64,000 bases of DNA from Mesorhizobium sp. dw_380 (GCF_018588885.1 NZ_JAFFIW010000020.1:52802-116801); one strand, 5' to 3'. Counted from the stretch's first letter, positions 15,744 to 25,023 are shown. The notes: generated from the sequence alone by a model not told the origin. Made by a program: numbers and translations.

Positions 15744-16670
15744 ATGGACCTCGATTTCGTCAGCCGCCGGCAGGTGCTCGGAGCCGCCGGCACGCTTGCG
15801 CTATCGACGCTGCTGCCGAAAACCGCGTGCGCGGCCCCGGCCTACAGCTTCTCGCATGGCGAGTTCGAGATCACAGTACTCAGCGACGGTTTCATATCCG
15901 TCCCCGGCGAAATTCTTGTGCCCGACGTCTCAACGGAGAAACGAGCGGCTATCCTAAGTCGCATCGACGCCCCCGGCGGCGTGGTCCGTGCCAAGACGAA
16001 CATTCCGCTGTTGCGCAAGGGAAACGACCTGATCCTCGTCGATATCGGGGCCGGCCACAAATATCAGCCGAGCGACGGCGGCCTTGCAGACGACCTGCGG
16101 AATGCCGGCGTCGATCCCTCAGCCATCACCAAGGTAATCTTCACCCATGCGCATCCCGACCACATCTGGGCGACTTTGACGGAAAGTGGCCTGAGGTACC
16201 CGAACGCCACCTACCATGTCGGCGCGTCCGAATGGGACTTCTGGATGGATCCGGACTATCTGACGAATATGCCGGACGCCCTGCACGATTTCGCCAAGGG
16301 GGCGCAGCGGGACCTCAATGCCATCAAGGACCGGGTCGTGATGCTCAAGCCCGGCGAAGACGTAGTCACAGGACTGACGGTTCTCGACACGGCGGGCCAT
16401 ACGCCCGGACATCTGTCGTTCGAAGTGGCAGGCTCCGATGGGCTGCTTATCACGGCTGATGTAGCCAACAACCAGATCGTCTCGTTCGAACATCCGGAAT
16501 GGAAATTCGGCTACGACACGCATCCGGATATTGCTATTCAAAACCGGCTAAAGCTCCTTGATCGGGCTGCGGCCGACAAGGTCAAGCTGGTCGGTTACCA
16601 TTGGGAGTATCCGGGGGTCGGGTTTGCGGCATGTGACCGCAATGCCTTCCGCTTCGTGAGCGCAACCTGA
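15744..16670 (+). CDS. Tat-exported metallo-beta-lactamase-fold hydrolase (second)
   Basis: The gene starts at ATG 15744 after AAGGGAATTGCT. The 308-residue protein begins with a twin-arginine signal (SRRQVLGAAGTLALSTLL). The MBL core includes LVDIGAGHKYQPSDGG, the zinc motif THAHPDHIW, then TAGHTPGHLSF, LITADVANN and a final GYHWEYPGVGF. This layout resembles periplasmic lactonase or quorum-quenching type MBL proteins, though the reaction is not shown. It is only distantly related to the MBL protein at 13467, so the two were acquired or diverged separately. Confidence 0.88.
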   Translation: MDLDFVSRRQVLGAAGTLALSTLLPKTACAAPAYSFSHGEFEITVLSDGFISVPGEILVPDVSTEKRAAILSRIDAPGGVVRAKTNIPLLRKGNDLILVDIGAGHKYQPSDGGLADDLRNAGVDPSAITKVIFTHAHPDHIWATLTESGLRYPNATYHVGASEWDFWMDPDYLTNMPDALHDFAKGAQRDLNAIKDRVVMLKPGEDVVTGLTVLDTAGHTPGHLSFEVAGSDGLLITADVANNQIVSFEHPEWKFGYDTHPDIAIQNRLKLLDRAAADKVKLVGYHWEYPGVGFAACDRNAFRFVSAT

Positions 16671-16698
16671 AAACCATGCAGCGCATTGGGGAGCTTAC

Positions 16699-17040
16699 AT
16701 GCCTGACAAAGCAATGGGCGATCCAGGCTTCGGTGTCGTGCTGGCCACGGGCGAGGCGCCTGTCTTCCAGCCGGGAGATCGGGTCCGGATCCTCGTCCGC
16801 GCTCCGATCGGGCACTACCGCGTGCCGACTTATCTGCGCGGCAAGCAAGGGTCGATCGAGGCTGTGATCGAGCCGCCCGCCGTCGACAACGAGGAAGAAG
16901 GGTTTGGCCGAAACGCCGGATCGAAGCGTCACTACTATCGCGTGGCGATACCGATGACGGAGGTCTGGGCCGACTATGTCGGCTCACCCCGGGACGGACT
17001 TCGCATCGAGATTTTCGAGACCTGGCTTGAAAGGATGTGA
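16699..17040 (+). CDS. nitrile hydratase beta (C-half)/thiocyanate hydrolase alpha-like subunit
   Basis: The 113-residue protein corresponds to the C-terminal SH3-like half of nitrile hydratase beta. PVFQPGDRVRILVRAPIGHY is followed by RVPTYLRGKQGSI, and the tail has YYRVAIPMTEVW and IEIFETWLERM. In classical nitrile hydratase this half is fused to an N-terminal helical half. Here, as in thiocyanate hydrolase, the halves are separate genes (the other lies at 17702). It starts 28 bp after the MBL gene and its end abuts the metal subunit gene. Confidence 0.85.
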   Translation: MPDKAMGDPGFGVVLATGEAPVFQPGDRVRILVRAPIGHYRVPTYLRGKQGSIEAVIEPPAVDNEEEGFGRNAGSKRHYYRVAIPMTEVWADYVGSPRDGLRIEIFETWLERM

Positions 17041-17042
17041 AG

Positions 17043-17699
17043 ATGGTTGAACCCCACCACGACCATGACCACGACCATGAAGGACATGACCACCCGCATG
17101 CCGAAATCGCGGAAGCCGGGAGACCAGGCTACTACGACATCATGGAGACGGCCGTTCGAGAGCTTCTGATCGAACGTAAGATGATCCGCGCCGATGAGAT
17201 TCGGCGCCAGATCGAGGTCATCGACTCGCGAACTCCGGCGCTAGGAGCAAAGGTCGTCGCGCGCGCCTGGGTCGATCCGAGGTTCAAGGCCAGACTTTTG
17301 GCGAACGGTCGCACCGCCTGCGAAGAACTCGGCATAAGCTTCTATGACGATACAGAACTCATCGTGCTCGAGAATACGCCAGAAGTTCACAACCTGATCG
17401 TCTGCACCCTGTGCTCGTGCTATCCGCGCCCCGTCCTCGGGCTCCCGCCGGACTGGTACAAGCTGAAACCATACAGGGCGCGGGCGGTTTCGGAGCCCCG
17501 CGCTGTTCTCGCGGAATTCGGCACCGAAATTTCTCAGGACGTCGAAATCCGTGTCAGCGACTCGACGGCGATGGTTCGCTATCTTGTGCTGCCGATGCGC
17601 CCGGACGGCACCGATAGCTATAGCGAGCAGCAGCTGGCCGATCTCGTCACGCGCGACGCAATGATTGGCGTGATCCCCGTCCAGCTGCAGGGAGAATGA
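17043..17699 (+). CDS. nitrile hydratase alpha/thiocyanate hydrolase gamma-like metal subunit
   Basis: ATG 17043 follows AAGGATGTGAAG, so I prefer it to GTG 17037. The 218-residue protein holds the metal-site signature CTLCSCYPRP (residues 121-130), where the two later Cys are normally oxidised. The VCTLCSC form is typical of cobalt enzymes. GLPPDWYKLKPYRARAVSEP follows, as in the family. Residues 5-19 are a His/Asp-rich stretch (HHDHDHDHEGHDHPH), unusual for the family and likely to bind cobalt or nickel. The reaction is hydration of a nitrile to an amide or hydrolysis of thiocyanate; which one cannot be told from sequence. Confidence 0.88.
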   Translation: MVEPHHDHDHDHEGHDHPHAEIAEAGRPGYYDIMETAVRELLIERKMIRADEIRRQIEVIDSRTPALGAKVVARAWVDPRFKARLLANGRTACEELGISFYDDTELIVLENTPEVHNLIVCTLCSCYPRPVLGLPPDWYKLKPYRARAVSEPRAVLAEFGTEISQDVEIRVSDSTAMVRYLVLPMRPDGTDSYSEQQLADLVTRDAMIGVIPVQLQGE

Positions 17700-17701
17700 G
17701 G

Positions 17702-18043
17702 ATGACCGATACGCAACACCTTGTCAGCCGGCTGCCCAACGACATCGGCGGCTTGCCATCGGAAACCGTCCAGCGGATCGACCACGAACTCGAGCCCTGG
17801 GAAAAGCGTTGCCATGCCTTGGCCGACGTCCTCGATTTCCACAAAATCATCAACACTGAGGAGAAGCGCTGCGGCGTCGAAGCCCTCGGCTCTGAGATGG
17901 TCGGCAAACTTAGCTACTATGAACGCTGGATCGTTGCTTTTGCCAACATCCTCTTCAGGAAGGGCATTCTTACACCAACCGAACTTGCCCTCAAGATGAA
18001 GGAGGTTGAAGAACGATGGTCGCATGTGGGCAACGACTCGTGA
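17702..18043 (+). CDS. nitrile hydratase beta (N-half)/thiocyanate hydrolase beta-like subunit
   Basis: This 113-residue helical protein contains LEPWEKRCHALADVLDFHKI, YYERWIVAFANILFRKGILT and PTELALKMKEVEERW. These correspond to the N-terminal helical half of nitrile hydratase beta. I take ATG 17702, with GGAG 8 bp before it. Together with the two previous genes it completes a three-subunit set. It could instead be read as the related nitrile hydratase activator; no Cys-rich activator motif is visible, so a structural subunit is more likely. Confidence 0.75.
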   Translation: MTDTQHLVSRLPNDIGGLPSETVQRIDHELEPWEKRCHALADVLDFHKIINTEEKRCGVEALGSEMVGKLSYYERWIVAFANILFRKGILTPTELALKMKEVEERWSHVGNDS

Positions 18044-18053
18044 GGCCGCGGTC

Positions 18054-18467
18054 ATGACCCCCGCTGGCTTGACAGTGCGCGAGAGCAACCTCAGTGCCAA
18101 AGCATGCATGGATCGCCTTGCCGCAGCCGCGGCCGATAATGGGATGGCCGTTCTGGCGCGTATCGACCACGCCGCGGCGGCAGCACAAGTGGACATGGTC
18201 CTGCGGCCAACTGAAGTCCTGATCTTCGGTAACCCGAAGGTCGGGACGCAGATCATGCAGGATGCTCAGACGTCGGGGATCGACCTGCCGCTGAAGGCAC
18301 TCGTGTGGGAAGACGCCGCAGGGAAAACCTGGATTGGGTACAATGACCCCATGTCGATCGGGTCCCGTCATGTGGTTCACGAGCGGTTGAAGCCGTTGCC
18401 GCGGGGGATGGCGGACAAACTTGCAAAAGCAGTCGCCTCCGCATTGGGCGGAGCGCTGGACAGCTGA
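18054..18467 (+). CDS. DUF302 domain protein
   Basis: The start is ATG 18054, 10 bp after the previous stop. The 137-residue protein has the DUF302 core: IDHAAAAAQVDMVLRPTEVL, IFGNPKVGTQIMQDAQTSGI and LPLKALVWEDAAGKTWIGYN. DUF302 proteins are small soluble or exported proteins of unknown reaction, common in sulfur-oxidising and redox gene clusters. Its tight spacing to the nitrile hydratase-like genes suggests a shared operon and perhaps a link to sulfur or heavy-metal chemistry; this is inference. Confidence 0.82.
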   Translation: MTPAGLTVRESNLSAKACMDRLAAAAADNGMAVLARIDHAAAAAQVDMVLRPTEVLIFGNPKVGTQIMQDAQTSGIDLPLKALVWEDAAGKTWIGYNDPMSIGSRHVVHERLKPLPRGMADKLAKAVASALGGALDS

Positions 18468-18527
18468 CATCGTTCAGCGCGACGCTGTCGCGACTGTGCG
18501 AGACCCGCGCAAACCGAGGAGCATTGC

Positions 18528-18780
18528 GTGTTTGGAGAGATTGATCATTCGCGGCGCCTACTGTTTGGGGCTGCCGCAGCGACTGTGGCAAGCGAAGTGT
18601 TTCTTCCGACCGGTCCTTCCGCGGCGCATTCAAAACCAAAAAGCGTGACGGTCTTCGGTCCGTAAAAACCAGCTTGCGTTCATCATTTCAGACGATCAAG
18701 CAAATCGACTCCGGAGTGCTGAATCTCGGATATGCGGAACTTGGCCCGGCCGGCGGGCCGGTCGCAATTTTGCCGAAAAG
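18528..18780 (+). pseudogene. Tat-signal alpha/beta hydrolase remnant
   Basis: From GTG 18528 (after CGAGGAGCATTGC) a 45-residue frame encodes a twin-arginine-like signal (HSRRLLFGAAAATVASEVFL) and then hits a stop. In the next frame SSFQTIKQIDSGVLNLGYAE and LGPAGGPVAIL follow, which is the start of an alpha/beta hydrolase fold. The sequence then breaks off at about 18780, before the HGxP motif. A frameshift plus a truncation thus destroyed an exported hydrolase gene immediately upstream of the kinase gene. Confidence 0.7.
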
Positions 18781-18803
18781 GGCCGTCGCCGATCTGACTC
18801 GAC

Positions 18804-21800
18804 GTGACGAGAGCGTCACGGCTATCAAGCGCCTCGCGGAAGCGTTACGGTTCGCAAGGGAAACCAGTCCCGCGAGGCGAGCCGCCTGTGTTCGACATTA
18901 CCGGATATGTCTTGGAGAGGTTGCGCGAAGACAGCGAGGTCACCCTTTATCGCGGCCAAGCACCGGATAAGGCAATTCTTCTGCTGGTGCCGGCCTCCGC
19001 CCAGCCGCAGAGGTCGACGCTCGAGCGCCTCGAGCGGGAGCACGCCCTATCGGACCAGCTTGACGCCACATGGGCAGTCCGGCCGCTGGCGCTTGCACGC
19101 CACGAAGGCCGCGTCGGGCTTGTGTTCGACGATCCGGGCGGGCAGCCACTCGATGGCCAACTCAGCGGGTCGTTGCAAACTGGACATTTCTTGCATGTCG
19201 CCATGGGGCTCGTCGCAGCGCTTCGGCAGGTCCACGCCAGCGGCCTGATTCACAAAGATATCAAGCCGGCAAACGCATTCGTCGACGCCGCCGGAAATGT
19301 TCGGCTCACCGGCTTTGGACTTGCGACTCGGCTGCCCCGCGAACGACAAGTTCCCGCGCCGCCGGAACTGATTGCCGGAACGCTCGCTTACATGTCTCCC
19401 GAGCAGACGGGCCGCATGAACCGCTCGATCGATACGCGCACCGATCTCTATTCTCTCGGGGTAACTTTTTACGAGATGCTTACAGGCGAACTGCCGTTCG
19501 TCGCCTCCGAACCCATGGAATGGATTCATTGCCATATCGCACGACAGCCAATCCCGCCAACCGAACGTGTGCCGACGGTCCCCCAGGTCCTTGAGGCAAT
19601 CGTGCTCAAACTCTTGGCGAAGGCAGCGGAAGATCGATATCAGACCATCGCAGCGGTCGAATCCGATCTCCGGCAGTGCCTCGATTCATGGACTGCAAAT
19701 GCGCGCATCGACACGTTCAAACTAGCTGCAAAAGACCGGCCGGACCGGCTTCGAATCCCTGAGAGCCTGTACGGACGTGCCAGCCAAGTCGACAGCCTGC
19801 TGAAGGCTTTCGATCGTGTCGCCGTATCGGGCGAGACGGAGGTTGTGCTGGTGTCGGGTCCCGCCGGCGTCGGCAAGTCATCGCTCGTCGAGGAACTGCA
19901 CAAGGCGATGGTTTCGGCGCCCGGCTTTTTCGCGGCCGGCAAGTTCGACCAGTATAAGCGAGACATTCCATACGCCACCGTGGCCCAGGCTTTCCAAGGC
20001 CTTGTCCGCCAAACCCTGAGCCTCGCGGAAGCGGACCTTGATCACAGGCGGCGGGAACTACTTGCGGCGCTCGGGCCGAACGGCCAACTGATGATCAACC
20101 TGATCCCGGAGCTTGTACTCGTCATTGGCGAGCAGCCGCCAGCGCTCGATCTTCCACCTCAGGATGCGCAGAATCGCTTCCACCTGGTTTTTCAGAGATT
20201 TCTTGGCGTCTTTGCGCGACCGGAACACCCACTGACTTTATTCATTGACGACGTACAATGGCTGGATGCGGCTACCATCGAACTAATCCGGCGTCTCGCT
20301 GCGGAACCGGACATCCGAAATCTTCTGTTGATCTGCGCCTATCGAGACAATGAAATTCTACCCTCTCATCCCTTCGCGCGAACTCTGGAAACGATGCGGA
20401 GCGCCAATCGCAAGCTCCAAGATGTGCGACTCGAGTCCCTCTCACATGACGACATATCAAATCTGTTCGCGGATGCCCTACAGTCGGATCCACAAGTCGT
20501 GCGGCCTTTGGCTGCGCTTGTATATGACAAGACCCAGGGCAACCCGTTTTTTGTCGGTCAATTCCTGACAGCACTCGTCGACGAAGGTCTGCTTGAGTTC
20601 GACCGTGACACAGGCACATGGCGGTGGGACGTGCCCCGCATCAGCTCTAAGGGGATCACCGACAACGTCGCCGAGCTTTTGGCCGGAAGGCTGACGCGCC
20701 TATCAGGTGCGGCGTTGGATGCAGTGAAACTTCTGGCCTACCTGGGGAATAATGCGCGGCAGGCGACGTTGAGCATTGTGCTCGGGCGATCGGAGCGGGA
20801 AACCGGCGACGCACTTTGGGAGGCCATCCTGGCGGGTCTCGTCTTGAGCATGGACGGCGGTTACGCATTTACCCACGACCGTGTGCAGGAAGCAGCCTAT
20901 CTGCTCAGCCCCGAAGCAGATAGGCCGGCGACGCATCTTCGCATCGGCCGGGCGCTCGTCCTGAAGATGACTCCAGCCGAGCTTCAGGAGCGCTTGTTCG
21001 AGGTGGTCGACCAATTCGGACGAGGCACGGTCCTGATAAATTCGTGTGAGGAATGCGAGCAGATCGCCGAGCTGAATCTTCGCGCGGCACGTCGTGCTCG
21101 GGAATCTACCGCATATCAAGCCGCGCTTGCATATGCCGAGTCCGCAAGCGCAGCATTGACCAATGCGATAGGCCCGCCACGGTATCGGCTTGCATTTGAT
21201 GTCGAATTTCTTCGCGCAGAGTGCGAATTCCTCACCGGCAGTACGGAACGCGCCGCAATTCGATTGTTATCGCTGTCAGAACAGGCGGCCAACCTTGCCG
21301 ACTGCACTGCTGTCACCTGTTTACAAATGGCGCTCCACACGGCCCTTTTGCAGCCGTATCGAGCAATCGAGATCGGCCTGGACTATCTGCGGCAGGCTGC
21401 TGGTATTGACTGGTCACCCCATCCGGACGACCGAACTGTTCATCTGGAACTGCAAAAGACCTGGATCCTGCTCGGAAATCGAAAGATTGAGGAGCTCATC
21501 GACCTTCCGGTCATGGATACGCCGGTTCACCTTGCTGTCATGCAGGTCTTGGCGGAATTCTTGGGGCCAGCCACTTTCCACGACAACAACTTATTCGACC
21601 TTGTTCTTGTTCGAATGATGAATCTCAGTATCGAGCATGGCAATTGCGCCAGCTCCGCTTTTGCCTATGGGTTGGTCAACGTCGTAGTAGGGCTTGGATT
21701 CGGCGATTATCGAAATGGCTATCGGTTTGGCCGGCTTGGCTGCGACTTGGCGGACAAGCTCGGCTTCGAGCCCTTGAAAGCCCGCGTTTATATGGCGTTC

Positions 21801-24398
21801 GGGACGTTCGTGCTGCCATGGACGAGTCCCCTGGCGACGGCACGTGATCTATTGGTGCGCGCGATTGCTATCGCAAACACCGGCGGCGACTTGGCCTTCG
21901 AGACCTATAGCCGTCTCGGTTTCATGTCCAACCTGATGTCCTCTGGCGAACCGCTCGCGCGCCTCCAACTGGATGCGGAAACGGCGCTGGATTTCGCGCG
22001 CAAGGCGCAATTCGGCCCTGCCGCGGATTGCTTCGCCGAGGAAATATTGCTGATCCGTGAACTTCGCGGATCCACCGACGACAAAGTCGTCTTCGACAGG
22101 CCCGGACGAGATCGGGCCTGGTTCGAAGAACACCTTGACGCTGGCGGCCTGGCCCTCGCGGCGGCGGCCGCCAAATACTGGATCCACCGCATCCAGGCCT
22201 GCTTTTTCTTTCAGGATATTGCCGGGATGATGTCGGCGATGATGAGGACGAAGGCGCTCCTTTGGTCGACGCGCTCCTTTGTCGAACTCATTGAATATCA
22301 TTTCTATGGCGCACTGGCGCTTGCGTCGGCCTGCGACGCGGCTACCTCCGAGCAGCGTCAAAGGTATTTGACCGAGATCGAGGAACACCGCCTGCAATTG
22401 CAGATCTGGGGCGAGGCATGTCCGGAGAACTGGGCGCATCGTGAAGTGCTCGTTTCAGCCGAACTCGCCCGCCTTGAAGCCAGAGAACTCGACGCCCAGC
22501 GATTGTATGAAAGGGCAATACAACTGGCGAGGACGAACGGCTTCTTGCCGCACGAGGGGATAGCCTACGAACTTGCGGCGCGCTTCTACGCTGCCCGCGG
22601 TTTCGAGACGATCGCCGACGCTTGTCTGCGCAATGCGCGATCCTGCTACCTACACTGGGGCGCCGACGCGAAGGTAAGCCAACTCGATCGGCTGTATCCC
22701 CAACTGGGAGGCGAACCATCGGCGCGGGCGGGGGCAGTTGCAAGCGGGATCGAGCTCAAGCACCTGGACTTGGCGGCCGTGATCGAGATGTCGCAGGCCG
22801 TGTCTGGCGAGATCGTTCTCCACCGGCTGGTCGAGCGATTGATGACCACGGTGGTCGAGCACGCCGGTGCGGTCCGCGGACTCCTCCTCCTGCAGCCGGA
22901 AGGGGAGATGCGCATCGTCGCGGAGGCCGTCACTAGCGCCGAAGGCGTCGAAGTGCACCAGCGTCCATCCGAGACGGCAGGAGAGTTGCCAGAATCTATT
23001 CTAAACTTAGTCACACGCACGCATGACGTCGTCATTTTGCATGACGCCCAAGTCCCCAACCCGCATTCGGCCGATCCTTACATTCGCAATATTCGGACAC
23101 GATCGATCCTGTGTCTTCCATTGGCCAGGCAGAAACAGCTTATCGGCATTCTGTACCTGGAGAACAACCTATCGTCATACATGTTCACGCCGGATCGGGT
23201 GTCGCTCCTGCAAATTCTTGCGTCCCAGGCCGCCATCTCGATCGAAAACGCGCAGCTATTCCTGGATGTCCATTCAGCACAAGAACGAGAACGACAGTTG
23301 ACGATCGAGGCGCGACAGTCGTTCGACATGATCCCTGCGCTGGCTTGGTACACCTACCCGGACGGCACACTCGCGATATTCAACCAACGATGGCATGATT
23401 ATACGGGCATTCCAGCAGAGGAAGCGCTCCAGGGTGGCTGGACCCGCTCATTTCATCCCGACGACTTGGAGAAAGTGCTCGCGAAATGGAAAACACTTCT
23501 CGAAACAGGCGCGGCGGGCGAAATCGAGGCGCGGATCCAGCGCTTCGACGGAGCGTCACGCACCTTCATCACACGTGCAACGCCCATGCGGGACGAACAG
23601 GGCTCCATCATCAAGTGGTACGGAACGAATACGGACATTGATGACTTCAAGCGCGCTGAGGAAGCACAGCAGGCACTTGCACGCGTGGGCCGACTGACCG
23701 CCATCGGAGAGCTGACAGTTTCGATCGCCCATGAAGTGAACCAGCCGCTCATGGCAATCGTGACCAATGCTGCGACCTGCGTGCAGTGGCTTACGGACGA
23801 ACATGTCAATATCCTGATGGCGCGGCAGGCCGCTGAGCGCATCGTCAGGGACGGCCACCGTGCCGGCGACATCATTGCCAGCATCCGCGCCCTCGCCAAG
23901 AAGTCCCCGCCGGAAATGGGCGAACTGGATCTCAATGAAGTGATCCTAGAGGTGCTTTTGCTGACGCGTGGCGAACTGCTCCGAAATGGAATAGTGGCGG
24001 AGACGGACCTCATGGCGGACGCACGCGTCCTCGGGGACCGCGTCCAGATGCAACAGGTCGTCTTGAATTTGGTCATCAATGGCATTGAGGCGATCGCCGC
24101 GAGCCAGCATCAGCCCCGACGCCTGCACATAGACACCAGGCAGGGCGACCCCGGCTATCTCCTCGTAGCGGTCACCGACACTGGAGACGGATTGGATCCG
24201 AACAGCAGCGAGCAAGTCTTCGAGGCCTTCTTCACGACAAAGCCTGAAGGGATCGGCATGGGATTGTCGATTTGCCGTTCCATCGTCGACGCGCATAGCG
24301 GTCGCTTGTGGGCCGCGCCGAACATGCCATCCGGGAGCACCTTCTGTTTTACCGTGCCGACTTTCATCAACGGGCATGCATATGCGCAGTCGAACTGA
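18804..24398 (+). CDS. giant hybrid sensor kinase: kinase-like, AAA ATPase, GAF, PAS and histidine kinase domains
   Basis: The frame has 1864 codons. Recognisable homology begins near GTG 18888 (FDITGYVLERLREDSEVTLY), so that may be the true start. The order of domains is: Ser/Thr kinase-like (about 30-300) with IHKDIKPAN but GFG in place of DFG; AAA/STAND ATPase with Walker A GPAGVGKSS (about 350) and a FIDDVQWLD Walker B; a long TPR-like helical region (about 600-1300); GAF (about 1325-1490); PAS (about 1500-1620, IPALAWYTYPDG); HisKA with AHEVNQP (His about 1641); and HATPase with NLVINGIEAI, DTGDGLDP and GIGMGLSI. It should autophosphorylate on His and pass phosphate to the response regulators encoded next. 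It overlaps the first regulator gene by 23 bp. The signal is unknown. Confidence 0.9.
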   Translation: MTRASRLSSASRKRYGSQGKPVPRGEPPVFDITGYVLERLREDSEVTLYRGQAPDKAILLLVPASAQPQRSTLERLEREHALSDQLDATWAVRPLALARHEGRVGLVFDDPGGQPLDGQLSGSLQTGHFLHVAMGLVAALRQVHASGLIHKDIKPANAFVDAAGNVRLTGFGLATRLPRERQVPAPPELIAGTLAYMSPEQTGRMNRSIDTRTDLYSLGVTFYEMLTGELPFVASEPMEWIHCHIARQPIPPTERVPTVPQVLEAIVLKLLAKAAEDRYQTIAAVESDLRQCLDSWTANARIDTFKLAAKDRPDRLRIPESLYGRASQVDSLLKAFDRVAVSGETEVVLVSGPAGVGKSSLVEELHKAMVSAPGFFAAGKFDQYKRDIPYATVAQAFQGLVRQTLSLAEADLDHRRRELLAALGPNGQLMINLIPELVLVIGEQPPALDLPPQDAQNRFHLVFQRFLGVFARPEHPLTLFIDDVQWLDAATIELIRRLAAEPDIRNLLLICAYRDNEILPSHPFARTLETMRSANRKLQDVRLESLSHDDISNLFADALQSDPQVVRPLAALVYDKTQGNPFFVGQFLTALVDEGLLEFDRDTGTWRWDVPRISSKGITDNVAELLAGRLTRLSGAALDAVKLLAYLGNNARQATLSIVLGRSERETGDALWEAILAGLVLSMDGGYAFTHDRVQEAAYLLSPEADRPATHLRIGRALVLKMTPAELQERLFEVVDQFGRGTVLINSCEECEQIAELNLRAARRARESTAYQAALAYAESASAALTNAIGPPRYRLAFDVEFLRAECEFLTGSTERAAIRLLSLSEQAANLADCTAVTCLQMALHTALLQPYRAIEIGLDYLRQAAGIDWSPHPDDRTVHLELQKTWILLGNRKIEELIDLPVMDTPVHLAVMQVLAEFLGPATFHDNNLFDLVLVRMMNLSIEHGNCASSAFAYGLVNVVVGLGFGDYRNGYRFGRLGCDLADKLGFEPLKARVYMAFGTFVLPWTSPLATARDLLVRAIAIANTGGDLAFETYSRLGFMSNLMSSGEPLARLQLDAETALDFARKAQFGPAADCFAEEILLIRELRGSTDDKVVFDRPGRDRAWFEEHLDAGGLALAAAAAKYWIHRIQACFFFQDIAGMMSAMMRTKALLWSTRSFVELIEYHFYGALALASACDAATSEQRQRYLTEIEEHRLQLQIWGEACPENWAHREVLVSAELARLEARELDAQRLYERAIQLARTNGFLPHEGIAYELAARFYAARGFETIADACLRNARSCYLHWGADAKVSQLDRLYPQLGGEPSARAGAVASGIELKHLDLAAVIEMSQAVSGEIVLHRLVERLMTTVVEHAGAVRGLLLLQPEGEMRIVAEAVTSAEGVEVHQRPSETAGELPESILNLVTRTHDVVILHDAQVPNPHSADPYIRNIRTRSILCLPLARQKQLIGILYLENNLSSYMFTPDRVSLLQILASQAAISIENAQLFLDVHSAQERERQLTIEARQSFDMIPALAWYTYPDGTLAIFNQRWHDYTGIPAEEALQGGWTRSFHPDDLEKVLAKWKTLLETGAAGEIEARIQRFDGASRTFITRATPMRDEQGSIIKWYGTNTDIDDFKRAEEAQQALARVGRLTAIGELTVSIAHEVNQPLMAIVTNAATCVQWLTDEHVNILMARQAAERIVRDGHRAGDIIASIRALAKKSPPEMGELDLNEVILEVLLLTRGELLRNGIVAETDLMADARVLGDRVQMQQVVLNLVINGIEAIAASQHQPRRLHIDTRQGDPGYLLVAVTDTGDGLDPNSSEQVFEAFFTTKPEGIGMGLSICRSIVDAHSGRLWAAPNMPSGSTFCFTVPTFINGHAYAQSN

Positions 24399-25023
24399 CG
24401 ATACGAAGCCGACGGTCTTTATCATTGATGATGATGAGGCCGTCCGCGAGTCGTTGAACGGCCTTTTCCAGTCGATAGGCCTTCGAGTGGAGCTATTCGC
24501 ATCGGTTCAGGCGTTTCTCTCCAACGGCCAGGCGGACCGTCCTGGATGCATGGTTCTCGATGTGCGCCTTCCCGGGCAGAGTGGGCTCGACTTCCAAGAC
24601 CTCCTCGTCGGGAAGGGTATCCGTCGCCCAATCATATTCATCAGCGGTCACGCCGACATCCCGATGACAGTTCGCGCCATGAAGGCCGGCGCCATGGAGT
24701 TCTTGACGAAGCCTGTCCGCAGTCAGGATCTGTTGGACGCCGTTCAGTTGGCAATCGAGCGAGACCAAGCCCAGCGGGCGCGCGCTCGCAATGTGGCGAA
24801 AGTTCGAGCGGACTTTGAAAGCTTGACGCCGCGCGAGCGCGAGATCATGGCACTGGTCGCAACGGGGCGCCCGAACAAGCAGATCGCGGCAGACGTTGGT
24901 CTGAGCGAGGCTACGGTCAAACTCCACCGGGGGCATGTGATGCAAAAGATGAACGCGCGATCCGTCGCCGAACTCGTCCGAATGACCGATGCACTCGACA
25001 CTTTGAAGGTCAATCCTTGGTAA
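24376..25023 (+). CDS. FixJ/NarL-type response regulator
   Basis: The 215-residue protein has an N-terminal receiver (FIIDDDEAVRESLNGLFQSI; phosphoacceptor Asp in VLDVRLPGQSGLD; ISGHADIPMTVRAMKAGA; Lys in LTKPV). A LuxR-type helix-turn-helix at about 145-205 (LTPREREIMALVATGRPNKQ, IAADVGLSEATVKLHRGHVM) follows. This is the usual FixJ layout of about 200 residues. It overlaps the kinase gene, so it is the direct partner. The targets are presumably genes of this cluster, such as the hydrolase at 26747; no binding site was identified. Confidence 0.93.
   Translation: MHMRSRTDDTKPTVFIIDDDEAVRESLNGLFQSIGLRVELFASVQAFLSNGQADRPGCMVLDVRLPGQSGLDFQDLLVGKGIRRPIIFISGHADIPMTVRAMKAGAMEFLTKPVRSQDLLDAVQLAIERDQAQRARARNVAKVRADFESLTPREREIMALVATGRPNKQIAADVGLSEATVKLHRGHVMQKMNARSVAELVRMTDALDTLKVNPW

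Noticed and set aside
16699..18043. Ordinary two-subunit nitrile hydratase with amidase
   Set aside because: The beta halves are separate genes and no amidase gene is nearby, so I leave nitrile hydratase and thiocyanate hydrolase both open.
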